A stretch of 43,235 nt of DNA, from NCBI GenBank assembly GCA_029565415.1, contig JAKQOH010000076.1, positions 1 through 43,235 on the forward strand. Direction: 5' to 3'. The notes under the pieces are model-generated. The model was not told the DNA's origin and searched no databases. It saw only the letters and a program-made list of their open reading frames with translations. This stretch comes from Candidatus Rifleibacteriota bacterium. Lineage in GTDB: Bacteria > Riflebacteria > Ozemobacteria > Ozemobacterales > Ozemobacteraceae. The stretch's first letter is position 1. Each line of letters starts with the position of its first letter. The position numbers and the translations under genes were made by a program. Below are positions 24,966-32,502 of the stretch, one piece after another.

Positions 24966-27955
24966 ACGTTCAACCCGGCGGATTCCTCGAGACCCTCACG
25001 GCGCTTCCGGCCCGGCAATGGAGCCGGACGACGGCCGAAGGCAATCGACCCTTCTTCCTGGACGGTCAGGATTGCGTCTGGATCGTCGAGACGGGGCGCG
25101 TCGATCTTTTCTCGGTTCAGGTGGGCGCCTCGGAAACAGCGGGCAGGCGTCGACATCTCGCGAGTTTTACGAAGGGTGAGTGCCTGTTCGGCTCGCTCGT
25201 TCGGCCCGACTCCGCCGGCTACCGTCTGATGGCGGCAGGCACGCTCGATACCAGTCTGATCGTCGTCGGCAGACGGTTGCTGTTCGACCTCCTTCTCGAC
25301 GGCGGAGCCTTCGGCGAGGGCGCTCTGAGCCCGCTCGGGGAACGGCTGGGGATCTGGGTCGAACGCCTGACCGAAGGGGTGCTCCCCGGCGTGCCGCCCC
25401 GTTCGGCCGTGCTGCTTCCGGCCGACCGCCCCTGGGAACCGAAGAGCCCCCAGACGGTTCGGTCGCAGAACCTGTGCTGGTGCCGGATCGCGGATGGAAC
25501 TCCACGGTGGCTCGGCCGTTGTCCGGTGCCTGCCGATGAAAAGACGCTGTTCCCGCTTTCGTCCAGGGGCTGGATCGAGTCCGAAGGCCCGGCACGTCTT
25601 GTCGTCGAGCGTTTTCCCCGCGAAAAGGACGCCTGTCGTGAGCGGCTCGAGCGCTCGCTGGATCGCTTCCTGGATGTGCTTCTGACCACCGTTTCCGTGG
25701 TCGTCGGCGAAGAACGGGCGAGGGAGGAACGGCGCCGGAACGAGCGGGAGCTGGAATCCCTCGCCAGCGAAGCCGAGGCGCGCAGGCGGCTGCTCCAACT
25801 GCCGGGCAACGAGGAGCTTGCCGCGTTTTCCGCCGCCGATGGTGGAGACGCTCTGCTGGCGGCTTTCCGGCTGGTCAGCGACGCGGCGGGCCACGAACTC
25901 CCCCGGATCCGGCCTTCGCCGCTTGGAAAGAGCTTCGACAGCGGCAGGTTCGAGGAGATCGCCTCGATGGCCGGAATCAGGTATCGACAGGTGATCCTTT
26001 CCGGATCATGGTGGACGCAGGAATGCGGGCCGCTGCTCGCCTGCTTCGATGAGGGCCGGGAGCCTGTCGCCCTGCTCCCCGACGGCCGGGGGTATCGCCT
26101 GGTGGCTCCCGGAAGCCCGAACCCGGCGATAAGAGTCGATGCGCGGCTGGCTTCCCGCCTCAGCGCCTTTGCCTACACGCTGTATCGGCCCTTTCCCAAC
26201 CGGGCCCTGACCCTGCCGGATATCATCCGGTTCGGGTTCCATGGGGCGCGGAGCGATTTCATGCAGTTGCTGCTCCTGAGCCTTCTGACGATGCTGTTCA
26301 CGATGACGATTCCCTTCATCACCGGTGTCATCTTCGACCGGGCGGTTCCCGAGAGCGACCTCGGCCTCATCGGCGAATGCATGCTCGCCCTCGTGGTCGC
26401 AGCCATCGTTTCGAGCATCTGGAGCTATGCCCGCGTCTTTCCCCTGTTGCGCTCGCAGGCCAGGACCAACTCCATGATCCAGAACGGCATGATCGACCGG
26501 CTTCTCCGGCTGCCGACCGCGTTCTTCCGCCAATTCTCGACGGGGGACCTGTGCGCCAGGGCCCTGAGCGTGAACGGGATCCGCCACCAGATGGGGACGG
26601 TGGTCATCGACACACTCTTCTCGCTGCTCGTGATGGGCGGCCAGCTCGGGGTGATGCTCTGCTACAGCCCGCAACTGACCCTGTGCTCGCTGGCGATCGC
26701 TTTCCTGGGAACCATCGTCTTCGTCGGAGTCGGCACGGTCGTGCGCTCCCAGCTTCGTGACCAGACCACGCTGGAGGCGCGGCAGAGCAGTTTCCTCCTC
26801 CAGGCCATCACCGGCATCGCCAAGCTGAAAGTCGCCGGCGCCGAGTCCAGGGCGTTTCGGTCCTGGTCGGAAATCTTCGGAAAGCAGAAACGAGCCGCCT
26901 TCGTCGCGGGGACCTGGCAGAACCTGCTGGGAACCTTCGATGCGGCGTTCCCGACCATCTCGAGCGTTCTCATCTTCGCGACCGCCTCGGATCAGTTGCA
27001 GAAAGCCCAGAGCATCGCCATGGGCACCGCTTCCGGCCTCATCTCCGAGCCCGTTCTCACCCTTGCCCAGTTCATGGCGTTCAACGCCGCTGCATCGATC
27101 TTCACCGGAGCCATGATGGGAATCGGCGGCAATCTTCTGTCGGTTCTGCGCATCATTCCTGAACTCGAACGCATGGAGCCGATTCTTGCCGCCGTTCCCG
27201 AAGTCACGGAACGCAAATCCGATCCCGGAGAACTTACCGGGATGATCGATCTCACGCGCGTCTCGTTCCGGTATCACGCCGAAGGCGGGCTGGTGCTGAA
27301 TGATCTGACGCTCCGGGTCCTGCCGGGGGAGTTCGTGGCTCTGGTGGGGCCCTCCGGCTCGGGGAAATCGACGCTGCTCCGGCTTCTTCTCGGGTTCGAA
27401 AAGCCCGAGAGCGGCGGCGTGCATTTCGATGGCCGGAACCTGGCGGATCTCGATGTCGTGGCGGTCCGACGCCAGATCGGCGTGGTGTTGCAGTCCGGTC
27501 GTCTTTCGGCCGGCACGATGTTCCAACTGATCGCCGGAAGCGCCCGCCACACCCTGGACGAAGCCTGGGAAGCCGCCGCGAACGCCGGCTTGGCGGAGGA
27601 CATTCGCGCCATGCCGATGCAGATGCACACCGTGATCGGGGACGGCGGGGTCACGCTTTCGGGCGGACAGCGTCAGCGGCTGCTGATTGCCCGGGCCCTG
27701 ATCAAGAAGCCCCGCATCATCCTGTTCGACGAAGCGACCAGCGCTCTCGACAACGCCACACAGGCCATCGTGTCCGAAAGTCTCGGGCGGCTGAACGCGA
27801 CGCGACTGGTCATCGCACACCGATTGAGCACCATCCAGCATGCCGATCGCATCATCGTTCTGAAGGAGGGGCGAGCGGTCGAATCCGGCTCTTTCGACGA
27901 ACTCATGGCCCGGGATGAATTATTCGCCGGTCTTGCGCGGCGACAAATGGCATGA
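24962..27955 (+). CDS. Large NHLM-type ABC exporter protein without a peptidase
   Basis: This 997-residue protein starts with ATGA overlap. Residues 1-130 have a beta-rich CAP-like look (DCVWIVETGRVDLFSVQVGA). Residues about 230-280 form a charged helix, and TM helices begin near 435 (LPDIIRFGFHGARSDF). The ATPase carries Walker A GPSGSGKS (796-803), the signature LSGGQRQR (899-906) and DEATSALD. Length and architecture match the second ABC protein of NHLM systems (TIGR03797, from recall), which acts with the C39-ABC. The two subunits may form a heterodimer; only one has a peptidase. It is followed after 55 bases by the precursor gene. Confidence 0.9.
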   Translation: MNVQPGGFLETLTALPARQWSRTTAEGNRPFFLDGQDCVWIVETGRVDLFSVQVGASETAGRRRHLASFTKGECLFGSLVRPDSAGYRLMAAGTLDTSLIVVGRRLLFDLLLDGGAFGEGALSPLGERLGIWVERLTEGVLPGVPPRSAVLLPADRPWEPKSPQTVRSQNLCWCRIADGTPRWLGRCPVPADEKTLFPLSSRGWIESEGPARLVVERFPREKDACRERLERSLDRFLDVLLTTVSVVVGEERAREERRRNERELESLASEAEARRRLLQLPGNEELAAFSAADGGDALLAAFRLVSDAAGHELPRIRPSPLGKSFDSGRFEEIASMAGIRYRQVILSGSWWTQECGPLLACFDEGREPVALLPDGRGYRLVAPGSPNPAIRVDARLASRLSAFAYTLYRPFPNRALTLPDIIRFGFHGARSDFMQLLLLSLLTMLFTMTIPFITGVIFDRAVPESDLGLIGECMLALVVAAIVSSIWSYARVFPLLRSQARTNSMIQNGMIDRLLRLPTAFFRQFSTGDLCARALSVNGIRHQMGTVVIDTLFSLLVMGGQLGVMLCYSPQLTLCSLAIAFLGTIVFVGVGTVVRSQLRDQTTLEARQSSFLLQAITGIAKLKVAGAESRAFRSWSEIFGKQKRAAFVAGTWQNLLGTFDAAFPTISSVLIFATASDQLQKAQSIAMGTASGLISEPVLTLAQFMAFNAAASIFTGAMMGIGGNLLSVLRIIPELERMEPILAAVPEVTERKSDPGELTGMIDLTRVSFRYHAEGGLVLNDLTLRVLPGEFVALVGPSGSGKSTLLRLLLGFEKPESGGVHFDGRNLADLDVVAVRRQIGVVLQSGRLSAGTMFQLIAGSARHTLDEAWEAAANAGLAEDIRAMPMQMHTVIGDGGVTLSGGQRQRLLIARALIKKPRIILFDEATSALDNATQAIVSESLGRLNATRLVIAHRLSTIQHADRIIVLKEGRAVESGSFDELMARDELFAGLARRQMA

Positions 27956-28010
27956 ATGTGATATCATCGTATATATTTTTCGACGCCGTAATAATTTCAG
28001 GAGGATAGAT

Positions 28011-28526
28011 ATGCAGCAGAATACAAAGAAGATCGTTCAGCACCTCACCCGAAAACAGCTCGAAGAGAAAGTCATCGAGAAGGCCTGCTCCGACGCAGCC
28101 TTCCGCGCCTCTTTGCTGGACAATCCCAAGAAAGCCATCGCCAGGGCCTTCGGTATCGAGGGTCTGGAAAACATGAACATCGAGATCCAGGTCCTGCAGG
28201 AAACGGCGAACAAACTGTATCTGGTTCTGCCGACGGCTTCCATCAGCAACGGGGAGCTGAACGACGAAGACCTGGAAGCCGTCGCCGGTGGAACCGGCGT
28301 GGTGGTGACTGAGCAGACCATTCCGATCGTTCTGATCGTAGAACCTCCTCCGCCGGTTGTCGTCGTTGCTCCTCCTCCGGCTCCGGTTGTTGCCGTGCAA
28401 CCCCAGGTTCAGGTGACGACGACCTCGAACCCGCCGACTACTTCGTTGTCTTCTGCGCCGCTCACTGAATCTCAACGGAGGATCGATATCACGTACGATG
28501 ATCAGCCGGCCAAATCAGGAAAATAA
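28011..28526 (+). CDS. NHLP-leader RiPP precursor with Pro/Val-rich core
   Basis: This encodes 171 residues; CAGGAGGATAG gives a strong ribosome binding site. Residues 1-94 look like a nitrile-hydratase-like leader (NHLP, TIGR03793, from recall): CSDAAFRASLLDNPKKAIAR (26-45), IEIQVLQETANKLYLVLP (57-74) and ELNDEDLEAVAGG (82-94). Cleavage after Gly94 gives a core of 77 residues (95-171). The core has 14 Pro and 14 Val, no Cys, and a first half of hydrophobic PPPP- and VVVV-type blocks. Its second half is Thr/Ser-rich, and its only Lys are 168 and 171. Lack of Cys rules out thioether or thiazole types needing Cys. Gene position right after the exporter and before a GNAT gene supports a RiPP. 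Confidence 0.88.
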   Translation: MQQNTKKIVQHLTRKQLEEKVIEKACSDAAFRASLLDNPKKAIARAFGIEGLENMNIEIQVLQETANKLYLVLPTASISNGELNDEDLEAVAGGTGVVVTEQTIPIVLIVEPPPPVVVVAPPPAPVVAVQPQVQVTTTSNPPTTSLSSAPLTESQRRIDITYDDQPAKSGK

Positions 28527-28556
28527 GGGGCTTCTTTCGGGGGCGTGTCGCGGCAG

Positions 28557-29447
28557 ATGATTTCCTACACCGAACTGGACCGGGAGTCGGTGCCGCGATA
28601 CGCCCTCATGACGTACCCCTATTATCGGAACTGGTTTGCCGAGCGCCCCGACGTGCTGGTTGGAATGTGCGCCTCCAGCTTCGGCGCTCCCTGCGGCCTG
28701 GCCCTGGCGAGTGCCCCGAAGGCTTGTCCTGAAGCAATCATCGTTTCCCTTTTCGTGGAACCCGCCTTCCGTGGCCGGGGAATCGGAACGACGCTCCTCG
28801 CACGGCTCGAAGAGGTGCTGAAACAACGAGGACATCGGGAAATGGAGATCATGTTCAACGGCTCCATTCCCTGTGCCCCGGCCGTCGGGCGCATTCTGGA
28901 AAAGCTCGGATGGTCCGCACCCGAACTGCACATGCTGCTTCTGTATTCAGACAGCCGGGTGGCGCAAGGGGCGTTCATGCGGCGGCGGCGGCTGCCGGAG
29001 TCGTATTCCCTCTTTCCCTGGGCCGATCTGACGCCGTCGGAGAAGGCGACGCTGGTTGAAGCCCAGCGTCCGGGCGGATGGATCCCGCCATGGGTCAGGC
29101 TTTTTCCGAACGATCTCTGCCTGCGGAACTCCCTGGGATTGAGGCGTCACGGGGAAGTGACGGGGTTCCTGCTCACCCGCGAGATGACGCCCGGAACGGT
29201 CAGCTATGCGGCACTGGTCATCCGCCCCGACTGCCGCGGCGGCTGCGCCGTTCCGTTGTTCGCCGAAGGGTTCAGGCTCCAGTTCTGCGTCGAGCCCGTC
29301 GAGCAGCCCTACGCTTCGATGATGGTTGCCCCGCATGCGCCGACCATGATGCGCTTCGCCGAACGATACATCCCATACTGCACCAGGACCAGCAAAAGCT
29401 GGTGCTCCAGAAAACCGATCTTTGCGCGGCCTCAATCGGGACTTTGA
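28557..29447 (+). CDS. GNAT-family acyltransferase, candidate peptide maturase
   Basis: This encodes 296 residues from the ATG at 28557; a GTG at 28545 is an alternative, and the ribosome binding site is weak in both cases. The N-terminal half is a GNAT domain with the acyl-CoA-binding loop in VEPAFRGRGIGTTLLARLEE (R72-x-R74-G75-x-G77). The C-terminal half has a second, weaker GNAT-like pattern (EVTGFLLTREMTPG and ALVIRPDCRGGCAVPLF). It starts 30 bases after the precursor. GNAT maturases that fatty-acylate Lys or Orn of NHLP-type peptides are known in selidamide pathways. The role as a maturase here is inference from position; it could also acetylate something else. Confidence 0.8.
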   Translation: MISYTELDRESVPRYALMTYPYYRNWFAERPDVLVGMCASSFGAPCGLALASAPKACPEAIIVSLFVEPAFRGRGIGTTLLARLEEVLKQRGHREMEIMFNGSIPCAPAVGRILEKLGWSAPELHMLLLYSDSRVAQGAFMRRRRLPESYSLFPWADLTPSEKATLVEAQRPGGWIPPWVRLFPNDLCLRNSLGLRRHGEVTGFLLTREMTPGTVSYAALVIRPDCRGGCAVPLFAEGFRLQFCVEPVEQPYASMMVAPHAPTMMRFAERYIPYCTRTSKSWCSRKPIFARPQSGL

Positions 29448-29457
29448 GCCGGGCCTC

Positions 29458-29570
29458 GGGCGGTTCGCGAACCGCCCCTGCGCAAGACGGGTTCATGATC
29501 TCGCGGCGAAACCTGCGGATTTCAGCCTCTCCGTGAGTTCTTTGTGTTCTTTGCGTGCTCCGTGATTCAG
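29458..29570. repeat. Composite intergenic repeat, second copy
   Basis: Just after the operon lies a perfect palindrome, GGGCGGTTCGCGAACCGCCC (29458-29477), nearly the same as the hairpin at 4467-4486. It is followed at 29531-29570 by a CCGTGAGTTCTTTGTGTTCT tract similar to the one at 4514-4540. Both sites therefore combine the same two parts. The hairpin may also act as a terminator, but no U-tract follows. Confidence 0.55.
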
Positions 29571-29589
29571 CCGTTCTTTCCGGGCCGGA

Positions 29590-30438
29590 TCATGAGAGCG
29601 GCCGGTTGAAAAGCCTGGAGAGGGCGTCCAGGATCCGGAAGCTGTTGTACGGCCAGCGCAAGGCCTTCAGCCGGATGAAATCCCCGGGAAAGTATTCCTC
29701 GTTCCTGATCCAGTGACCGGGCCTGATCGGTCCCTCGCTGGGAGCGATGACGATCCTTTCCGGCGAGGGGTTCAGATAGGCGCCCCACCAGTGCAGCGTC
29801 GACGTGGAGCAGATGGTGTGGCGGCACCGGCTCATCAGGAAAAGGTCTTCCCATGCTGAATTTCCCTCGATGAAGAGGCAGTCGGCCTTCAGCCCTTTCA
29901 GATAGGCCCTGGCGACCTGCGGCTCGTCGGAGAACACCAGAACGTTGCTTCGTGCGCGAAGCAGTTCGAGACCGCGGTCAAAGTAACGAATATTCGGGTT
30001 GTAATATTTCAGGGCGGCGCTGCCTACGCGCTTGTCGCCGAATCTCAGGCCCAGGGCGATGCTGGAAGAAACGTCGATCTGCCGGTATTTCTCTTCCACC
30101 TGCCGGGTGATGCCTTCCTTGAAACGGAACCACCCGCGCACATCATCCTTGTCGAAATAGCGATCCGTCTGAAAAAATCCCGAGATGTCCGTGTTGTCGG
30201 GTATTTCCCGTGCGCATGTATTGTAGCCGAAATAGGAGGGCTCCCGGTAACGGTTTGTGATTTCAAGCGGTTCGCGGGCTTTCTCGTTCTCGTCCCGAAG
30301 CTCGAAAATCTCGTCCCCGATCCATTGCGGACAGTAAAACGCAGTTCCAAGACGCCTCGCGGTCGTGCGGAGAAAGGCATACTGAAACAACTGATTCCCC
30401 AGGCGCCCCTGGATGCCGAGCCGCAGGAAAGATATCAT
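29590..30438 (-). CDS. GT11-family alpha-1,2-fucosyltransferase-like protein
   Basis: This 282-residue protein begins with the family 11 motif GIQGRLGNQLFQYAFLR (8-24). A later VLVFSDEPQVARAYL and HTICSTSTLHWWGAYLNP match family motifs. Such enzymes move fucose from GDP-fucose to galactose in surface glycans. The usual HxRRxD motif is here LGLRFGDK (residues 133-140), with His replaced by Gly and the second Arg by Phe, so donor binding may be altered. The last codons overlap no gene. A GT6 stump lies immediately upstream on the same strand, suggesting a former glycan-synthesis locus. The N-terminal motif and the length (about 280) are normal for the family. Confidence 0.85.
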   Translation of the reverse strand: MISFLRLGIQGRLGNQLFQYAFLRTTARRLGTAFYCPQWIGDEIFELRDENEKAREPLEITNRYREPSYFGYNTCAREIPDNTDISGFFQTDRYFDKDDVRGWFRFKEGITRQVEEKYRQIDVSSSIALGLRFGDKRVGSAALKYYNPNIRYFDRGLELLRARSNVLVFSDEPQVARAYLKGLKADCLFIEGNSAWEDLFLMSRCRHTICSTSTLHWWGAYLNPSPERIVIAPSEGPIRPGHWIRNEEYFPGDFIRLKALRWPYNSFRILDALSRLFNRPLS

Positions 30439-30441
30439 TCG

Positions 30442-30651
30442 CTATAAATTTCTCATTTTTGCGTGGTCTTTGTGCAGATGGAGGATTTTCCTCGTGTAAT
30501 ACCACGGCAGGATGGAGACGCCGTTCGGAAACAGCGGATATGCATACTCCGGGCTGAAAACGTGAACCGATCCCTTCTTCTCGATAAAATACTTGTTGAG
30601 ATGTGATTCGTCGTGCCATGTCGCGATGAGCGCGCGGGACAGCTCCGGAGT
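30442..30651 (-). pseudogene. C-terminal remnant of a GT6-family glycosyltransferase
   Basis: A 69-residue frame ends at TAG (30444-30442) and is closed upstream by an in-frame TAA (30654-30652); no start codon is present. It reads ALIATWHDESHLNKYFIEKK, then SVHVFSPEYAYPLFPNGV and KILHLHKDHAKMRNL. WHDESHLNKYF and the SPEY segment are hallmarks of the C-terminus of family 6 enzymes (the ABO and alpha-1,3-galactosyltransferase group). The first two-thirds, with the catalytic and DxD parts, are missing, so it is a remnant. The break lies at about 30652, where the accessory region begins. The intact GT11 gene follows three bases downstream. Confidence 0.8.
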
Positions 30652-30681
30652 TTACCGGGATTCGGCAAGCCGGGCCGACCC

Positions 30682-30690
30682 TGGTATACT
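30682..30690 (+). promoter_or_regulatory. Extended -10 promoter candidate before the orphan gene at 30741
   Basis: TGG followed by TATACT (30682-30690), about 50 bases before the ATG, matches an extended -10 element. The -35 region is poor. Confidence 0.35.
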
Positions 30691-30740
30691 GGTTTTTGCC
30701 CCTATCAGCAGGCCGGACAGGGGGCGAAGGGGGGAAAACC

Positions 30741-31406
30741 ATGCCTATCGTTCATCAGGACCACGGTTTCGACTTCACCATCAAGGCGGAAGACAAGGCG
30801 CCGCCGAAGGTCCACGTCACCGGGGCCGGCGGCAAGTATCACCTGGTCAGGATCGGGGTTCCGGATACCACGCTTCCGCATATCGACAAATACGAGAACG
30901 TCGACCAGGACGAGACGAACTGGGTATGGGACACGATCAACGATTACCAGGTGAACTACCTGACCGCCTGGAACCGGATCCACGGCGGGGAGTGGAAGGC
31001 CGCGCGGGGGCCGGTGAAGATCGGGCCGAAGGCGCCACCGTCGGCGGGGCCACGGCTGCGGCTAAAACCCCGGGCCAACGTCGGGAAGATCAAGGAGCTT
31101 ATCGGCGGGATCGCCGACCGCCGTTTCTACAAGCTCCAGAAGCGCCTGATTTGGGACCTGGACGCGGCCGGGTTCAAGACAATCGACCTCGGGCTATACA
31201 TGCGCCTGGGCGGGTGGTCGCACACCGGCGGGACCTACGTCAACGCGATGATCGAGGTCAACACGCTCTGCAAGGCGATGTTCGGGTATGAGCTTCCCGA
31301 GAAGATCGGCAAGATACACATGAAGGATTTCCGGTACCGGACCCCGGCGGGGTTGGCGAAGGTCTCGGGAACGATTGCGGAGTTCCATGGGAAGCACTTG
31401 AAATGA
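30741..31406 (+). CDS. Hypothetical protein of the accessory region
   Basis: This encodes 221 residues from the ATG at 30741, which has GGGGGGAAAACC upstream; an earlier start at 30696 has none. I do not recognise a family. The N-terminal half contains DFTIKAEDKAPPKVHVTGAG and later NYLTAWNRIHGGEWKAARGP; the C-terminal half contains LYMRLGGWSHTGGTYVNAMI and EIGKIHMKDF-like segments. It has no signal peptide or TM helix. The tone, Lys/Gly-rich with strands, resembles phage or mobile-element proteins, but that is a guess. Its stop overlaps the DUF6602 fragment (ATGA), so the two were probably one operon. Confidence 0.7.
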   Translation: MPIVHQDHGFDFTIKAEDKAPPKVHVTGAGGKYHLVRIGVPDTTLPHIDKYENVDQDETNWVWDTINDYQVNYLTAWNRIHGGEWKAARGPVKIGPKAPPSAGPRLRLKPRANVGKIKELIGGIADRRFYKLQKRLIWDLDAAGFKTIDLGLYMRLGGWSHTGGTYVNAMIEVNTLCKAMFGYELPEKIGKIHMKDFRYRTPAGLAKVSGTIAEFHGKHLK

Positions 31407-31621
31407 AGAAGAGCAAAGGGACCGTGAACAGTGGGAAGGCCGTCATGGCCAGGTTCTTTCGCGGAATTTCCGACAAATTCAATGCGCATGCAGACCTGAT
31501 TTCATCGGGACTCGACCATTCTGGAGAACAGGGGAGAAGCAACGAAAATCTCTTGCTCGATTTCCTCGAAAACAATCTGCCAGAACGCTTTAGCGTAGGT
31601 TCTGGAAAGGTGTTTTCTTAG
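31403..31621 (+). pseudogene. N-terminal fragment of a DUF6602-type protein, cut by IS66
   Basis: A 72-residue frame starts in ATGA overlap with the previous gene. Its residues 20-70, with AHADLISSGLDHSGEQGRSN and NNLPERFSVGSGKVF, match the start of DUF6602 proteins (from recall), which are normally about 250-300 residues. The frame stops at TAG (31619-31621), whose last base is the first base of the IS66 element. So the stop was created by the insertion and the rest of the gene is lost. No continuation is found beyond the element. The original role, perhaps in phage defence or restriction-like islands, is not known. Confidence 0.78.
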
Positions 31622-31705
31622 TAAGCGGATAATTAGCCCCATCTTCCGCTGATGCATTATCGGGGGCATCATGGTCGTCACCTTTGTGAGCTCAAGGAGA
31701 CGAAC

Positions 31706-32110
31706 ATGAAAAAGAGAGATATTCGAAAAGAAGAACTTCAGCGGTATTGGCATGCACATGTCCTTGCCTGGCGTGAGAGCGGCCTGTCTTGTCAGGGTTA
31801 CGCTCACCGGCACGGCTTGTATAAGAACGCCATCCGATATTGGGGAAGGAAATTTCCCGCTGATGCCTCTCCGGCTCTGGTGACAGGGACAAGATCGATC
31901 ACTTTGCAGACGAAGATTGCTCCGGCACCATCGGGCGCCCAGCGATCCGAGGTGAAATTCGTTCCGCTCGATCTCTCTTCGAAGATGCCCGATAAACCGA
32001 AAGAGTCGCTCGTTCTTCGAGTCGGCAGCCGATTTCGCATCGATGTGCCCAATCAATTTTCTCAGACGGTACTTGTCCGCCTGCTTCGCGCCCTTGAGAT
32101 GTTCTCGTGA
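31706..32110 (+). CDS. tnpA: IS66 accessory protein TnpA
   Basis: This 134-residue protein starts at ATG 31706 after AAGGAGACGAAC. The N-terminal part, EELQRYWHAHVLAWRESGLS then CQGYAHRHGL, is the helical DNA-binding region of IS66 OrfA proteins. The C-terminal part, RIDVPNQFSQTVLVRLLRAL, is the usual ending. The protein aids transposition. Its stop overlaps tnpB (GTGA), which suggests translational coupling. Confidence 0.88.
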   Translation: MKKRDIRKEELQRYWHAHVLAWRESGLSCQGYAHRHGLYKNAIRYWGRKFPADASPALVTGTRSITLQTKIAPAPSGAQRSEVKFVPLDLSSKMPDKPKESLVLRVGSRFRIDVPNQFSQTVLVRLLRALEMFS

Positions 32111-32460
32111 TTTCCCTCGGGCCTGGCGCAAATGTTTATCTGGCGATCGGCGGCACGGATATGCGCAAGGGGATCGACGGGCTCTCCGTGCTTGTCGCGA
32201 AGCATCTCGACGGAGATCCCTTTTCCGGCGATGTGTTTGCCTTTTGCAATCGGCAGCAAACGGCGATCAAGTTGCTCATGTGGGATCGGAACGGATTCTG
32301 GATCCTTCACAAGCGGCTCGAACGGCAGCGGTTCAGATGGCCTCGTTCTGAGGCCGATGTGCTTCGGATAGAGCCGCGGGAGTTGAACTGGCTTCTTGAT
32401 GGTCTCGATCCTCTTCATGTGAAAGGCCACGGAAAGCTGGAATACTCGACAATTTTCTGA
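32107..32460 (+). CDS. tnpB: IS66 accessory protein TnpB
   Basis: This 117-residue protein starts with GTG overlapping the tnpA stop. It has the characteristic YLAIGGTDMRKGIDGLSVLV and QTAIKLLMWDRNGFWILHKR of IS66 Orf2. Its function is needed for transposition in IS66-type elements, though the chemistry is unknown. Length is normal. Confidence 0.93.
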   Translation: MISLGPGANVYLAIGGTDMRKGIDGLSVLVAKHLDGDPFSGDVFAFCNRQQTAIKLLMWDRNGFWILHKRLERQRFRWPRSEADVLRIEPRELNWLLDGLDPLHVKGHGKLEYSTIF

Positions 32461-32467
32461 ATCCCTC

Positions 32468-32496
32468 TTGTAATATACATATAGATATGCTATTAT
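32468..32496 (+). promoter_or_regulatory. Internal promoter candidate before tnpC
   Basis: TTGTAA (32468-32473) and TATTAT (32491-32496) are 17 bases apart in an AT-rich gap. The expected start of transcription falls at about the A of the tnpC ATG (32503), and no ribosome binding site is visible before it. A leaderless transcript is therefore possible. Confidence 0.35.
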
Positions 32497-32502
32497 TCCA
32501 GC

